A stretch of DNA of 56,231 nt from assembly GCA_016839025.1 (NCBI GenBank), contig JADLKK010000007.1:1-56231 (forward strand). The letters run 5' to 3'. Below, piece after piece: positions 26,401 to 35,228 of the stretch. The stretch's first letter is position 1. The number at the start of each line of letters is the position of its first letter. The position numbers and the translations under genes were made by a program. This DNA comes from Proteiniphilum sp. (GTDB lineage Bacteria; Bacteroidota; Bacteroidia; Bacteroidales; Dysgonomonadaceae). Under the pieces are notes generated by a model. It did no database searches, had not been told where the DNA came from, and was given only the letters and a program-made list of their open reading frames with translations.

Positions 26401-28352
26401 AGAAAGTAATCAACATCAATTTTCAGGGGCAGGTAATCGCCATTGAGGAGTCGGCTTATGAAATGCTGAAGCAGTATATTGAGCGTCTGACCCGTTTTTT
26501 TTCGCATGAGGAGGGAGGCGATGAGATTGTCAACGACATCGAATGCCGCATTGCCGAGTTGTTTGGTAATCGTCTCAGGCACGGAATCAGTTGTATTACC
26601 GATGAGGATGTGGAAGCCATCATCACCAGTATCGGGAGGCCGGAGGATTTTGACAGCGACTACGAAGAGCCGTCACCTGTGAGTGACTCTGCGGGCAGTC
26701 GGCAGGAGGGGTCTTCATCCCGAGAGGGGGGAGAGCGTCGATCGTTGTACCGCAATTCCGGTGACCGTATCCTGGGAGGAGTTTGTAGTGGTCTGGCACA
26801 CTATTTCAGGAGTGATCCGGTCTGGTTCCGCATGATCTTCGTCCTCTTTTTCGGTTTCCTTTTCTGGGTATACATCGTCCTCTGGATAGTGCTGAAGCCG
26901 AAGGTGCTGGAAACGAACGTGACCAAACGGCTTTACCGCAACCCCAATGATCGCTTTCTGGGAGGGGTCTGCGGTGGAATTGCAGCCTATTTCAAGATCG
27001 ACAGTTGGATCCCTCGTCTGGTCTTTCTGTTGCCGTTCCTGCTGAATCTGATCGGGATGATCTCCTTCTTCCCGCTCAATTTCCTGTTTGACGAGGTGGA
27101 TTTCAGCTGGAACATCAATATGGGTGTTGTGGTTGTCTATATCGTTTTCTGGATCATTATCCCTGAGGCGAAGAGTGTGAAACAAAAGCTGGAGATGATG
27201 GGTGAGGAAGAATACATCCGTTCCATTCGGGAAAAGGTGAGTGACAATGTGGCGAGTGCCCGAAGCCGAGGCGAAGGAGAGACGGCGACACCTGTAACCA
27301 CCTCTTGTCTGGCAGCTGAGAGGGGGGTGCCTGCAGAAAAGGTATGGGTTGATGAGATGCCTCCACTGCCTCAGCCTGAAAGTCTGCCAACCTCATCGAC
27401 ACCTGCAGGCCGACCTTCGGTTGCCCCGTCGTCGGAGCGTTCCGGTTGTCTGCAGGGACTGATCCTCCTGTTGAAGATCATCTTTTTTTCCTTTGTCGGG
27501 CTCTTTGCGCTGGTGCTGACCGGGTTGTGCGTCGCGATGTTCTTTGCCGGTGCCCAGCTGATGCCCCTCAAGTCGCTCTTTGTAGACCCGGGACAGGAAA
27601 GCACGATGCTACTGGTCTCCCTTGTTCTGCTGATAGGGGTGCCAGTACTGTCGATCCTGATATGGATTGTGCGACGGGTGATGAAAGCCCGCTCACGACC
27701 TTTGATTGGAGTCATCTCGGTGGTTTTTTGGTTTGGCGGGCTGGTTACTGCAGGTATTCTGACTGCTCGGGTGGCTGACAAGTTCAGCGAGGAGAGTACC
27801 CTTGAACAAACTTTCGAACTAACCCCCGTAAACGGCAGCCGTCTTTATCTGGATATGCAGCCTTATAACGACGACTACTCGGAGTTTCGTTTAGGCTTCG
27901 GCATGGGGTCAGATCTGGATGAGCTGCCCTTCACCAACGTAAACCGGGATTCACTGCTTTTTCGCAGCATACATCTTCATATTCGCAACAGCAGTGATTC
28001 GCTTTTTCATGTGCGGACGCTTGCTGCAAGCAGCTGTCGTGAGTTGAGAGGTGCGAAGGCTGATTTGGAGGAGTTTCGTTACGAAATCTCCCAGCAGGAC
28101 TCGCTGCTTTACCTGCCCGAGTTTCTGATGGTTCCGATCAGCCAGGGATATCGCAACCAGAGCATTACGGTTGAGATTTCAGTTCCGCCAGGTAAAACGG
28201 TGGAGGTGAGCGATGTGCTGAACAACTACCGGAGTCAGGAACCACCTTCCGTGGTGCGCAAGCGAATCAGAAGTTACACCCGCACCTACTTCAGTGTGGA
28301 GCCATCTCAGGCTGGGGAGGTTGTAACGGGAAAAGCTTCAGAAGTAACCTGA
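26397..28352 (+). CDS. Membrane protein with two PspC domains
   Basis: A 651-residue protein. Residues 1-90 are a small soluble domain (VININFQGQVIAIEESAYEM), probably for partner binding. Two PspC domains follow, marked by GGVCSGLAHYF (about 123-134) and GGVCGGIAAYF (about 186-197), each with a long hydrophobic segment. A Ser/Pro-rich linker leads to three more membrane segments (about 350-470) and a beta-rich soluble C-terminal domain. PspC proteins sense envelope stress in enterobacteria; here the role is inferred from the domain and from coupling to PadR. Confidence 0.88.
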   Translation: MKKVININFQGQVIAIEESAYEMLKQYIERLTRFFSHEEGGDEIVNDIECRIAELFGNRLRHGISCITDEDVEAIITSIGRPEDFDSDYEEPSPVSDSAGSRQEGSSSREGGERRSLYRNSGDRILGGVCSGLAHYFRSDPVWFRMIFVLFFGFLFWVYIVLWIVLKPKVLETNVTKRLYRNPNDRFLGGVCGGIAAYFKIDSWIPRLVFLLPFLLNLIGMISFFPLNFLFDEVDFSWNINMGVVVVYIVFWIIIPEAKSVKQKLEMMGEEEYIRSIREKVSDNVASARSRGEGETATPVTTSCLAAERGVPAEKVWVDEMPPLPQPESLPTSSTPAGRPSVAPSSERSGCLQGLILLLKIIFFSFVGLFALVLTGLCVAMFFAGAQLMPLKSLFVDPGQESTMLLVSLVLLIGVPVLSILIWIVRRVMKARSRPLIGVISVVFWFGGLVTAGILTARVADKFSEESTLEQTFELTPVNGSRLYLDMQPYNDDYSEFRLGFGMGSDLDELPFTNVNRDSLLFRSIHLHIRNSSDSLFHVRTLAASSCRELRGAKADLEEFRYEISQQDSLLYLPEFLMVPISQGYRNQSITVEISVPPGKTVEVSDVLNNYRSQEPPSVVRKRIRSYTRTYFSVEPSQAGEVVTGKASEVT

Positions 28353-28378
28353 AGCAACCCTTTTCATTGTGTTTCAAA

Positions 28379-28415
28379 GGGAGGTCACCTATCATAGATG
28401 GTCTCCCATTTTTTT
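28379..28415 (+). terminator. Terminator after the pspC-domain gene
   Basis: GGGAGGTCACC at the left and GGTCTCCC at the right form an imperfect stem around a loop with TATCATAGAT, followed by ATTTTTTT. It lies 27 nt after the stop. Confidence 0.75.
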
Positions 28416-28514
28416 GCAATGACTCATTTTTATGAATTCTTCCCCTTGCAATGGTGATTCTTCCGGATAATGTTGTATTTTCACATTTCTATAATGATTG
28501 ATCAAATAAATGTC

Positions 28515-29786
28515 ATGAACAGAAGAAAGTTTATCAGGAACGTCTCTGCATTTTCCACGATTTCCATGATGAAGCCGGATATCCTGTTTGCAGCCAATCG
28601 TAACTCAGCGGTAGGGATTGGTGTGGTGGGATGTGGATCGCGGGCGAAAGGTATCCTGCAGAGTATGGCCGATTCGTCGAATATTGAAATCGTAGCCCTG
28701 GCCGATATCTTCAAGGATCAGTTGGAGGGATGGAGTAGTTTTGCCGATGAGTTGAACAAAAGAAAGGGATATGCACCCGTATCTTCAAAAAACAGATATG
28801 TGGGATCAGAAGCCTATCTCCGTCTACTGGAGAACAAGCAGGTGGATGCGGTGGTGATCGCTTCACCCGGTTATTCACATCCCCGCATGGCTGACGATGC
28901 CGTAGCTGCGGGTAAGCACCTCTATTGCGAAAAACCGGTCGCCGTGGATGCCGATGGGTGTAAGCAGGTTTTGCGAACCGCCAGGAACATCCGGGGACGG
29001 GTATCGGCTTTCGACGGCTTTCAGATCCGTTACGCCACGCCATACCTGGAGATGGCAACGCGGATTAAAAAGGGTGATATTGGAGAAGTGGTGACCGTGC
29101 AGCTCTACTACTTCTCCTCCGGAGCAGCCATCAAACCACATGAGGGGATGTCGTACGATGAGATGCGTATTCGGAACCATTATCATTTTCATGAAATATC
29201 GGGGGGGTGTTACCTGGACCAGGCCATTCACATGATTGACCTTTGCAACTGGATTCTCGACGCCAAACCCTTATACGCTATTGGTGACGGTGGCACCAAA
29301 GGTGGCGTCGACTTCGGTAACGCCTGGACCAACTACCAGGTGATCTACAAGTATCCTGATGATATCAACGTTTCTGTCCATTCCAGTAAGTTTGCCAATG
29401 TGTTTGGTGGTGTGTGTGCCCGTTTTATCGGTACGAAAGGTGTCGCGGAAGCACACTACAGCGGGGGGGTATTCATCACGGGTGAGAACGAGTGGGATTC
29501 GGGCATATTGCGTTCTGCGGCAGAGCTCACCCCTGAGTCAATTGCCCAGGGTGCCAGCTCCTCTTCACTCGACGATGCGGACAAAAACAAGGGTAAGGCC
29601 TTTATCGACAGCATTACAAGTGGTGTCTACCTGAATCAGCTCGAGTCGGGTTGCCATTCCACTCTTAGCGCTATCCTGGGAAGAGAGGCGGCATCCCGCC
29701 AGGAAAAGGTGACATGGGATGAACTGATTTATACTCCGCAACATATCGATCCCAAACTGGATTTAATGCAATTCGATGCAAAATAA
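28515..29786 (+). CDS. Gfo/Idh/MocA-family oxidoreductase with Tat-like signal
   Basis: A 423-residue NAD(P)-dependent oxidoreductase. The N-terminus MNRRKFIRNVSAFSTIS has a twin-arginine pattern, suggesting export in folded form, common for Bacteroidota proteins of this family. The Rossmann motif is GIGVVGCGSRAKG, followed by YCEKPVAVD, the conserved EKP motif, and a C-terminal alpha/beta domain. Family members act on sugars or inositol; the substrate cannot be read here. The ATG at 28515 is chosen because it starts right at the signal; a longer in-frame start lies upstream at 28470. Confidence 0.88.
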   Translation: MNRRKFIRNVSAFSTISMMKPDILFAANRNSAVGIGVVGCGSRAKGILQSMADSSNIEIVALADIFKDQLEGWSSFADELNKRKGYAPVSSKNRYVGSEAYLRLLENKQVDAVVIASPGYSHPRMADDAVAAGKHLYCEKPVAVDADGCKQVLRTARNIRGRVSAFDGFQIRYATPYLEMATRIKKGDIGEVVTVQLYYFSSGAAIKPHEGMSYDEMRIRNHYHFHEISGGCYLDQAIHMIDLCNWILDAKPLYAIGDGGTKGGVDFGNAWTNYQVIYKYPDDINVSVHSSKFANVFGGVCARFIGTKGVAEAHYSGGVFITGENEWDSGILRSAAELTPESIAQGASSSSLDDADKNKGKAFIDSITSGVYLNQLESGCHSTLSAILGREAASRQEKVTWDELIYTPQHIDPKLDLMQFDAK

Positions 29787-29798
29787 AAATTGAAAAGA

Positions 29799-29830
29799 TT
29801 GCTTCATTCACAAAAAAAGATGTATCTTTG
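29799..29830 (+). promoter_or_regulatory. Promoter of the tRNA-Leu transcript
   Basis: TTG (29799-29801) and TATCTTTG (29823-29830) are separated by 21 nt. Transcription would begin near 29837, about 85 nt before the tRNA, so the two hairpins at 29834-29893 would be part of the precursor. Confidence 0.6.
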
Positions 29831-29833
29831 CAT

Positions 29834-29893
29834 CCGCGAATCGGGAGGCAGGTTCACGCACCTCCTTCCTTTCGCGGCAGGCGGAGGCCTGCC
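29834..29893 (+). repeat. Two overlapping strong hairpins in the tRNA-Leu leader
   Basis: The first hairpin is CCGCGAA (29834-29840) with TTCGCGG (29871-29877), and inside it GGAGG (29844-29848) with CCTCC (29861-29865). The second is GGCAGGC (29876-29882) with GCCTGCC (29887-29893) and a GGAG loop, followed by TCTTTC. They share two bases, so both cannot close fully together. No gene is encoded here. Confidence 0.65.
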
Positions 29894-29921
29894 TCTTTCA
29901 ACAAAGTGATATTTTGTGAAT

Positions 29922-30005
29922 GCCCGGATGGCGGAATTGGTAGACGCGCTAGTTTCAGGGACTAGTGTTGGTTACAACGTGCAGGTTCGAGTCCTGTTCC
30001 GGGCA
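29922..30005 (+). tRNA. tRNA-Leu (anticodon CAG)
   Basis: The 84-nt sequence folds as a class II tRNA. The acceptor stem GCCCGGA (29922-29928) pairs with TCCGGGC (29998-30004), and the discriminator is A30005. The anticodon stem CTAGT/ACTAG surrounds the loop TTCAGGG, giving anticodon CAG (29956-29958), which reads CUG. The long variable arm has stem GTTG/CAAC, typical of Leu and Ser. The T arm contains GTTCGAGTC. CCA is not encoded (the next bases are CCT). Confidence 0.96.
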
Positions 30006-30063
30006 CCTGCATCGTTCCCGCTTGCTGTGCATCCTTGATGAAAAAAATAGACCTCGCACCATT

Positions 30064-32769
30064 TCAGGGAGATGGCGTGAGGTTCTTCTCTGAAGAGACA
30101 ATGGAAATCTCCCGGGTGAAGTGGATCAGCTTGCCACTGTCACTCACACCTTCTCCCGTGATCAGGTATTGGGTGGGCATATCCGCCGAATAGAATTCAA
30201 TCAGAGCCTCTCCTGCTTCGTTGAATTGCAGGGAGGGCTTCCAGCTGATGGTGGTGCGCAGGTCGGGTTGGGAATTTCCCTTCTGTTCATTTGTTTCGTA
30301 GACCGGTTCATAAAATGCCGCCGGCTGCTGATAACCAAGCGGTACGATTTCATCAATGCTGGGTGGTCTGCGTACAGCACCCTGGTAGCCTCCTATTTTG
30401 GTGGTGATGACCACCGCGCCACTGGTGTTTGGAAAAAAACCCGGCATGGAGGTGTTGTCCCTTAGTACAAAGATGCTTTCAATGGAGGAGACATCAATAT
30501 CGTCGAGGCGGCTCGAGAAATCCTCAAACTGCATGTTGTCAATGATAAAGAGTACGGGTTGCTCCGAACGGGTAGTGGTAACCTGGTCGCCCCTGAAAAG
30601 AATTCCCGGTTGCCGGTACAGAAGGGCGCGAAGACTCGAGACAGCCATCTTTTCAATATCTTCTGCTGTTTGTACACCTGTGGCATAGATGGGAGAGTAG
30701 TAGCTGGATTCCTTGTATTTCTCCAGGCTTTTGGCTGTCACGGTGAACTCATCCAGCAGGATGGTGCGAATCCCGTTCTCCATGGTATAGGCTTCATTGG
30801 CAATTTTCAGGTAGGCATCCTCAATATTCTCTTCTGCTTTCCATTCTGCTTTTTGTGCAAGTGACGTCCGCTCCAGGGTGGGGAATGTCTGTGGATCGAG
30901 ACTGATCACGTTCATGCTACCTCCCCTCTTGCTGCGGGATTGCACCAGAATGGTGGTTCCTTCCGGATATTCAACCAGGAAGCTAAATCTTCCCTTTTCG
31001 TCGGCCAGCGTCGTTTGGTAGCTGACCAGTGTGTCGAGCTTGGCCATCAGGCTGATCTGCCCATCCTTCATCGATCCGATAAGCCGGTCGCTGCTCCCTG
31101 TGATGCGGTGTGCAAGCTCAGGGGCAAAGGTTTCCGGTTTCTCTATCTCTCCCTTTAACACAGCCGGTATCTCATACCTCTTCCAGCCCTGGGTGAGCAT
31201 CAGTGCATCGATCGCATACTTGTCAACCTTTCCCCCCGGGAAGTAGGATGCGGGTGATTCGATATACCCTTTCAGTTCGGAGGTCAACAACAATGTGCTG
31301 ATAAGGTTGGTCGTGCTGTCGGTTACCACGCTATTCTTGTCGGTCACCGCCACTGCAATGTTGCCGGTAGCGGGAAGAAAATTGTTATCGGTCAGCTTCA
31401 AGGGAATCCTGACCAGCTCCCTACGCCTGTAATTCGGCTGCAGTGACTCACTCTCAATCTGTGTCAGCTCACTGCCGTTCAGGTTGAAAATCATTCGTTC
31501 ACTCAATACTTCCCGTTGACTGTTGAGCAGCAGGATCTGGGATATTCCGTCCGGCAGCTTTTCAGTAGGAAATGTGTAGATCTCTACCCCCGGATCCCAT
31601 CGCTGGTGCAGTATTGGCTCCCCTTTACGGTGAATGAGCAGTGACATCTCTTCCCGTGAATCCGCAATTCTACCGGTACGTGTGATTCGTAGCCTGTTTC
31701 CCGTCACGCGGGCTGACAGAACTATTGCCGAGGAGTTGGGATTTGGTAAATCGAACCGTTTGGAGATGCCCTGCTCGGTTCTGCAGATAGCATAATAGGT
31801 TTCGTTTGCTGTCGGGATGAAATGGAAAAAACCCATCCCGAGGGGAAAGCTATTAAAGGTGAGTATCTCCTTATCCGTTGAGTCGTACACTGTACCGGTG
31901 ATTTTTTTCCCCATGCCATCCGCACCCAGACTCTTGAAAGCAACCATCGAAGTTACTCCGGGAATGAGATAGCCTCCTTCGGGGAAAAATGAAACAGCAA
32001 ATTCTTCCGGATCGGTCGGAATGGAATAGTAACGGTTATACTTCCGGCCATTCCATATCAATCCCAACAGGAATATTGGTTTTTGCTCCGTTTCCGGGAC
32101 GACTTCCTCCAGTGTGTAGCGGTTATTATCCCTTGACTTGAGCTTCATCACTTTCCCGTGCCCCAGTTTTCCATTGACGACCTCGGGGAGAATGGTGTCC
32201 CCATTTTGCCGGTCGAGGAAGCAAAATGTCGCTTCAATTTTGTTTTTCTTCATGCGGAAGCTTACCTCTGGTTCAATTTGCAGGGAAAAGGGATCAAGTA
32301 CCGACACCATTCGTCTGAAGAAATACTCTTCCCCGCTGTTGCGCATATATTGGGTATAGGCACGCAGGGTGTAGTTGCCCTGGGGTAACTCCTCATCCAG
32401 ATCGAGGTGTCCTGCATAGATGCCGCTACTGTCGGGCCGGATTTTCACTCTTTTCACCAGGTCATCCAGAGGATTGACCAGCTCCACATAGATGTAACGG
32501 CTGAAAGTCGCGGGTATGTGTGTCAGCGCATCGACCTTATGGGCACGGAACCAAATGCGTTCGCCCGAGAGATAGGCAGCCTTGTCGGTCTGCAGGTAGA
32601 TCTTCTCCTGCGGATATTCGAGTAGTTGCTGCCGGAGATAATGGTTCACTGAATCGGTGGTCAATCCGTTTTCCTGTGCATGGGTTGCTTTTCCTGTAAG
32701 CACTATTAACAGGCAGATAATCATCCATTTCAGGAGATAGTGACGTATTGAATGGGGATGGTGATTCAT
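30064..32769 (-). CDS. Large outer-membrane protein with MG2 and TonB-plug domains, no barrel
   Basis: A 901-residue secreted protein with a signal peptide (about residues 1-31, ending near ATHAQ). The N-terminal part resembles the macroglobulin MG2 domain (KIYLQTDKAAYLSGERIWFRAH, ELPQGNYTLRAYTQYM). Near the C-terminus is a TonB-receptor plug-like domain (SLRALLYRQPGILFRG, QPVLFIIDNM, IESIFVLRD, GAVVITTKIGG). No 22-strand barrel follows, so it is unlikely to be a transporter itself. Such proteins are common in Bacteroidota; a role in outer-membrane assembly or protease defence is only a guess. The gene diverges from nnrDE. Confidence 0.75.
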   Translation of the reverse strand: MNHHPHSIRHYLLKWMIICLLIVLTGKATHAQENGLTTDSVNHYLRQQLLEYPQEKIYLQTDKAAYLSGERIWFRAHKVDALTHIPATFSRYIYVELVNPLDDLVKRVKIRPDSSGIYAGHLDLDEELPQGNYTLRAYTQYMRNSGEEYFFRRMVSVLDPFSLQIEPEVSFRMKKNKIEATFCFLDRQNGDTILPEVVNGKLGHGKVMKLKSRDNNRYTLEEVVPETEQKPIFLLGLIWNGRKYNRYYSIPTDPEEFAVSFFPEGGYLIPGVTSMVAFKSLGADGMGKKITGTVYDSTDKEILTFNSFPLGMGFFHFIPTANETYYAICRTEQGISKRFDLPNPNSSAIVLSARVTGNRLRITRTGRIADSREEMSLLIHRKGEPILHQRWDPGVEIYTFPTEKLPDGISQILLLNSQREVLSERMIFNLNGSELTQIESESLQPNYRRRELVRIPLKLTDNNFLPATGNIAVAVTDKNSVVTDSTTNLISTLLLTSELKGYIESPASYFPGGKVDKYAIDALMLTQGWKRYEIPAVLKGEIEKPETFAPELAHRITGSSDRLIGSMKDGQISLMAKLDTLVSYQTTLADEKGRFSFLVEYPEGTTILVQSRSKRGGSMNVISLDPQTFPTLERTSLAQKAEWKAEENIEDAYLKIANEAYTMENGIRTILLDEFTVTAKSLEKYKESSYYSPIYATGVQTAEDIEKMAVSSLRALLYRQPGILFRGDQVTTTRSEQPVLFIIDNMQFEDFSSRLDDIDVSSIESIFVLRDNTSMPGFFPNTSGAVVITTKIGGYQGAVRRPPSIDEIVPLGYQQPAAFYEPVYETNEQKGNSQPDLRTTISWKPSLQFNEAGEALIEFYSADMPTQYLITGEGVSDSGKLIHFTREISIVSSEKNLTPSP

Positions 32770-32900
32770 AGTGAAACGATTTATGGTGCAAGTTTAGTTA
32801 AAAAAATGGAAATACTTTCATTCTGCCCCCTTTTTTTACACTTTTGTAGTCGACAAGATGCTACCCACGATCCTGAAGATCCTTTTGACCCTTTTAGGAA

Positions 32901-34406
32901 ATGAAAATCCTCCCCTCAGACCAGATCAGAAAAATTGATGTTGAAACCATCCGGAAGGAAGGAATATCCTCTCTCGAGCTGATGAAACGGGCTGCAACAG
33001 CCTTTTATAATTTTTTTGTAGCCTGTTGCCCAGACAAAGAAAAGGAGATCCTGATCTTTGCAGGAAGCGGTAACAATGGAGGTGATGCATTGGCCGTTGC
33101 GCGACTGCTGCATCACTCTGGCTATAGGGTGAAGGTGTACATGGTGGATCAGGGTAGCCGCTACTCGGATGATTGCGCACACAACCTGCGTCGTGTAAAG
33201 GCAGAACATATCCATTGCACCACCGTGCGCAGCAATGATGATCTCTTGGAGGTGGGGACTTCCGGGGTAATCATTGACGGCATCCTTGGAACCGGTCTCT
33301 CGAGAGAGATAGAGGGGAACGCTGCGAAGGTTATTGAGGCTATCAATGCGAGTGGACTACCGGTATACAGTATCGATGTGCCGAGCGGTCTCTTTCTGGA
33401 GAGAAAAACCACCCTTGCCGTGAAGGCAACCGTAACGGTCACTTTTCAGATCCCAAAGCTGGCTTTGTTTCTGCCGGAGAACGGCGATTTTGCCGGAGAG
33501 GTGCGAATCGTGGATATTGGTTTGCATAGTGAAGCAATTGCGGCAGCACAAAGTGAGATGGAGTATGCTGAAAGGGAGGCGATTGCCCTCCTGTTGAAAC
33601 CGCTCTGCCGTTTTGCCCACAAGGGTACCCAGGGACATGTATTGCTTGTCGGGGGGAGTCTGGGTAAGTGCGGATCAATTTGCCTGGCTGCAAAAGCTGC
33701 TTTGCGAAGTGGTTGCGGTCTTGTCACTGCCTTGCTGCCTTGCTGCGGTACATCCGTGATCCAGTCGGTTGTGCCGGAGGCGATGGCTATGGAAGACCCG
33801 TGTCGGGAATATCTTACGGAGATTCCTTATGGCTTTCATTCCGACGCTGTGGGTATTGGCCCCGGAATGGGACAACAGCGTGAAACGGAGGAAGCATTTG
33901 GTGCGTTTTTAGCCCGGTACCGGGGGCCACTGGTGATCGATGCCGACGGATTGAACATCCTTTCCCGTCATCCCGAATGGTTGTCGAGACTGTCTCCCGG
34001 CACCATTCTGACTCCTCATCCGAAGGAACTCGTCAGATTGATTGGAGCCTGGCGTGATGACTTTGAGAAAATTGAAAAAACCAGGCTTCTGGCGAAGAGG
34101 AACGACCTGGTGATCGTAGTGAAGGGAACCTATTCGCTGGTTGTTGGGGCCAACCAGCTTCATGTGAACAGCAGCGGGACTCCGGCGCTGGCGACAGCCG
34201 GCAGCGGTGACGTGCTGACCGGTATGATTACCTCCCTGCTGGCTCAGGGATACAGATCCCTGGATGCCGCAAGGGTGGGGGTTTACCTGCATGGGTTGAC
34301 CGCTGACCTGACACGTGACACCATCCATCCTCTCAGCTTCATGGCAGGAGATATCATTGAGCACATTGGTGATGCCTATCAATTCGTGGAAAAAAGGGGC
34401 AAATGA
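32901..34406 (+). CDS. nnrDE: Bifunctional NAD(P)H-hydrate epimerase/dehydratase
   Basis: The enzyme repairs NADH and NADPH damaged by hydration. The 501-residue fusion has an N-terminal epimerase (NnrE/YjeF_N, about 1-215) with FAGSGNNGGDALAVARLL and IIDGILGTGLSREI, and a C-terminal ADP/ATP-dependent dehydratase (NnrD, about 225-501) with GHVLLVGGSLGKCGS, GIGPGMGQ and TAGSGDVLTGM. Both halves look complete. It ends immediately before the rplU promoter. Confidence 0.95.
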   Translation: MKILPSDQIRKIDVETIRKEGISSLELMKRAATAFYNFFVACCPDKEKEILIFAGSGNNGGDALAVARLLHHSGYRVKVYMVDQGSRYSDDCAHNLRRVKAEHIHCTTVRSNDDLLEVGTSGVIIDGILGTGLSREIEGNAAKVIEAINASGLPVYSIDVPSGLFLERKTTLAVKATVTVTFQIPKLALFLPENGDFAGEVRIVDIGLHSEAIAAAQSEMEYAEREAIALLLKPLCRFAHKGTQGHVLLVGGSLGKCGSICLAAKAALRSGCGLVTALLPCCGTSVIQSVVPEAMAMEDPCREYLTEIPYGFHSDAVGIGPGMGQQRETEEAFGAFLARYRGPLVIDADGLNILSRHPEWLSRLSPGTILTPHPKELVRLIGAWRDDFEKIEKTRLLAKRNDLVIVVKGTYSLVVGANQLHVNSSGTPALATAGSGDVLTGMITSLLAQGYRSLDAARVGVYLHGLTADLTRDTIHPLSFMAGDIIEHIGDAYQFVEKRGK

Positions 34407-34438
34407 TTTGGTTTTTCCCGATAAATTGTCTAATTTTG
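34407..34438 (+). promoter_or_regulatory. Promoter of rplU-rpmA
   Basis: TTTG (34407-34410) and TAATTTTG (34431-34438) are separated by exactly 20 nt. Transcription would begin near 34445, leaving a 75-nt leader before the rplU ATG at 34520; the leader holds short inverted repeats such as ACAA/TTGT. Confidence 0.75.
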
Positions 34439-34519
34439 CACCTCATTTTGCCAATAGGCCCAACAAGCAGACGCGTTGTGCGGCTCGCCTCAGGCAGGTA
34501 ACGATAAGTTATTACAGAT

Positions 34520-34831
34520 ATGTACGTCATTGTAGACATTCAGGGCCAGCAGTTTAAAGTTGAGCAGGACCAGAAGTTATTCGTTCACCGTATCAACGCC
34601 GATCAGGGCGCAGAGGTGGAATTTGAGAAAGTGATGCTCGTAGACAACGACGGGGTGGTTACCGTAGGTGCCCCTCTGGTGGAAGGAGCAAAGGTCGTGG
34701 TAGAGGTTCTTTCTCATGTGAAGGGAGATAAGGTTCTCGTATTCAAGAAGAAAAGAAGAAAAGGCTACAGAAAGCTCAACGGTCACCGTCAGCAGTTTTC
34801 GGAAGTACGTGTAAAATCGATTGTGGCTTAA
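34520..34831 (+). CDS. rplU: Large-subunit ribosomal protein bL21
   Basis: A 103-residue protein with the L21 pattern [24 protein letters not shown] at the start and [22 protein letters not shown] near the end, which binds 23S rRNA. The length matches the family. It is the first gene of the rplU-rpmA operon, with rpmA 20 nt downstream, the standard arrangement. Confidence 0.97.
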   Translation: MYVIVDIQGQQFKVEQDQKLFVHRINADQGAEVEFEKVMLVDNDGVVTVGAPLVEGAKVVVEVLSHVKGDKVLVFKKKRRKGYRKLNGHRQQFSEVRVKSIVA

Positions 34832-34851
34832 TCAGGTAAAATCAGAAGAAA

Positions 34852-35121
34852 ATGGCACATAAAAAAGGTGTAGGTAGTTCAAAGAACGGCCGTGAATCGG
34901 AAAGTAAACGATTGGGCGTCAAGATATTTGGCGGAGAGACCGCAAAGGCTGGCAACATCCTTGTACGTCAGCGCGGTACGGTGCATCATCCGGGTGAAAA
35001 TGTGGGTATCGGGAAGGATCACACCCTCTTTGCATTGACCGATGGTGTAGTGGTTTTCCGCAAGAAGAGGGACAATCGTTCATTCGTATCGGTACAACCT
35101 CTGGCAGAGGCGGAAGCGTAA
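34852..35121 (+). CDS. rpmA: Large-subunit ribosomal protein bL27
   Basis: An 89-residue protein beginning [22 protein letters not shown], with [24 protein letters not shown], as expected for L27 near the peptidyl transferase centre. There is no N-terminal cleavage extension of the Firmicutes type. A terminator follows at 35185-35215. Confidence 0.97.
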   Translation: MAHKKGVGSSKNGRESESKRLGVKIFGGETAKAGNILVRQRGTVHHPGENVGIGKDHTLFALTDGVVVFRKKRDNRSFVSVQPLAEAEA

Positions 35122-35184
35122 GTGACCGAAGCCTTCTCCGGAGGATGGAGGCTAACCATAAAATGATTCTTTAGTGGATAAGGA

Positions 35185-35215
35185 CAGCCTGCTTGGTGAA
35201 GCAGGTTGTTTTTTT
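35185..35215 (+). terminator. Terminator of the rplU-rpmA operon
   Basis: CAGCCTGCTT (35185-35194) pairs with AAGCAGGTTG (35199-35208), one wobble, 4-nt loop, followed by seven T residues. It lies 14 nt before the methyltransferase ATG at 35229, which argues against longer starts for that gene. Confidence 0.9.
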
Positions 35216-35228
35216 ATTTGTGAGAGCA

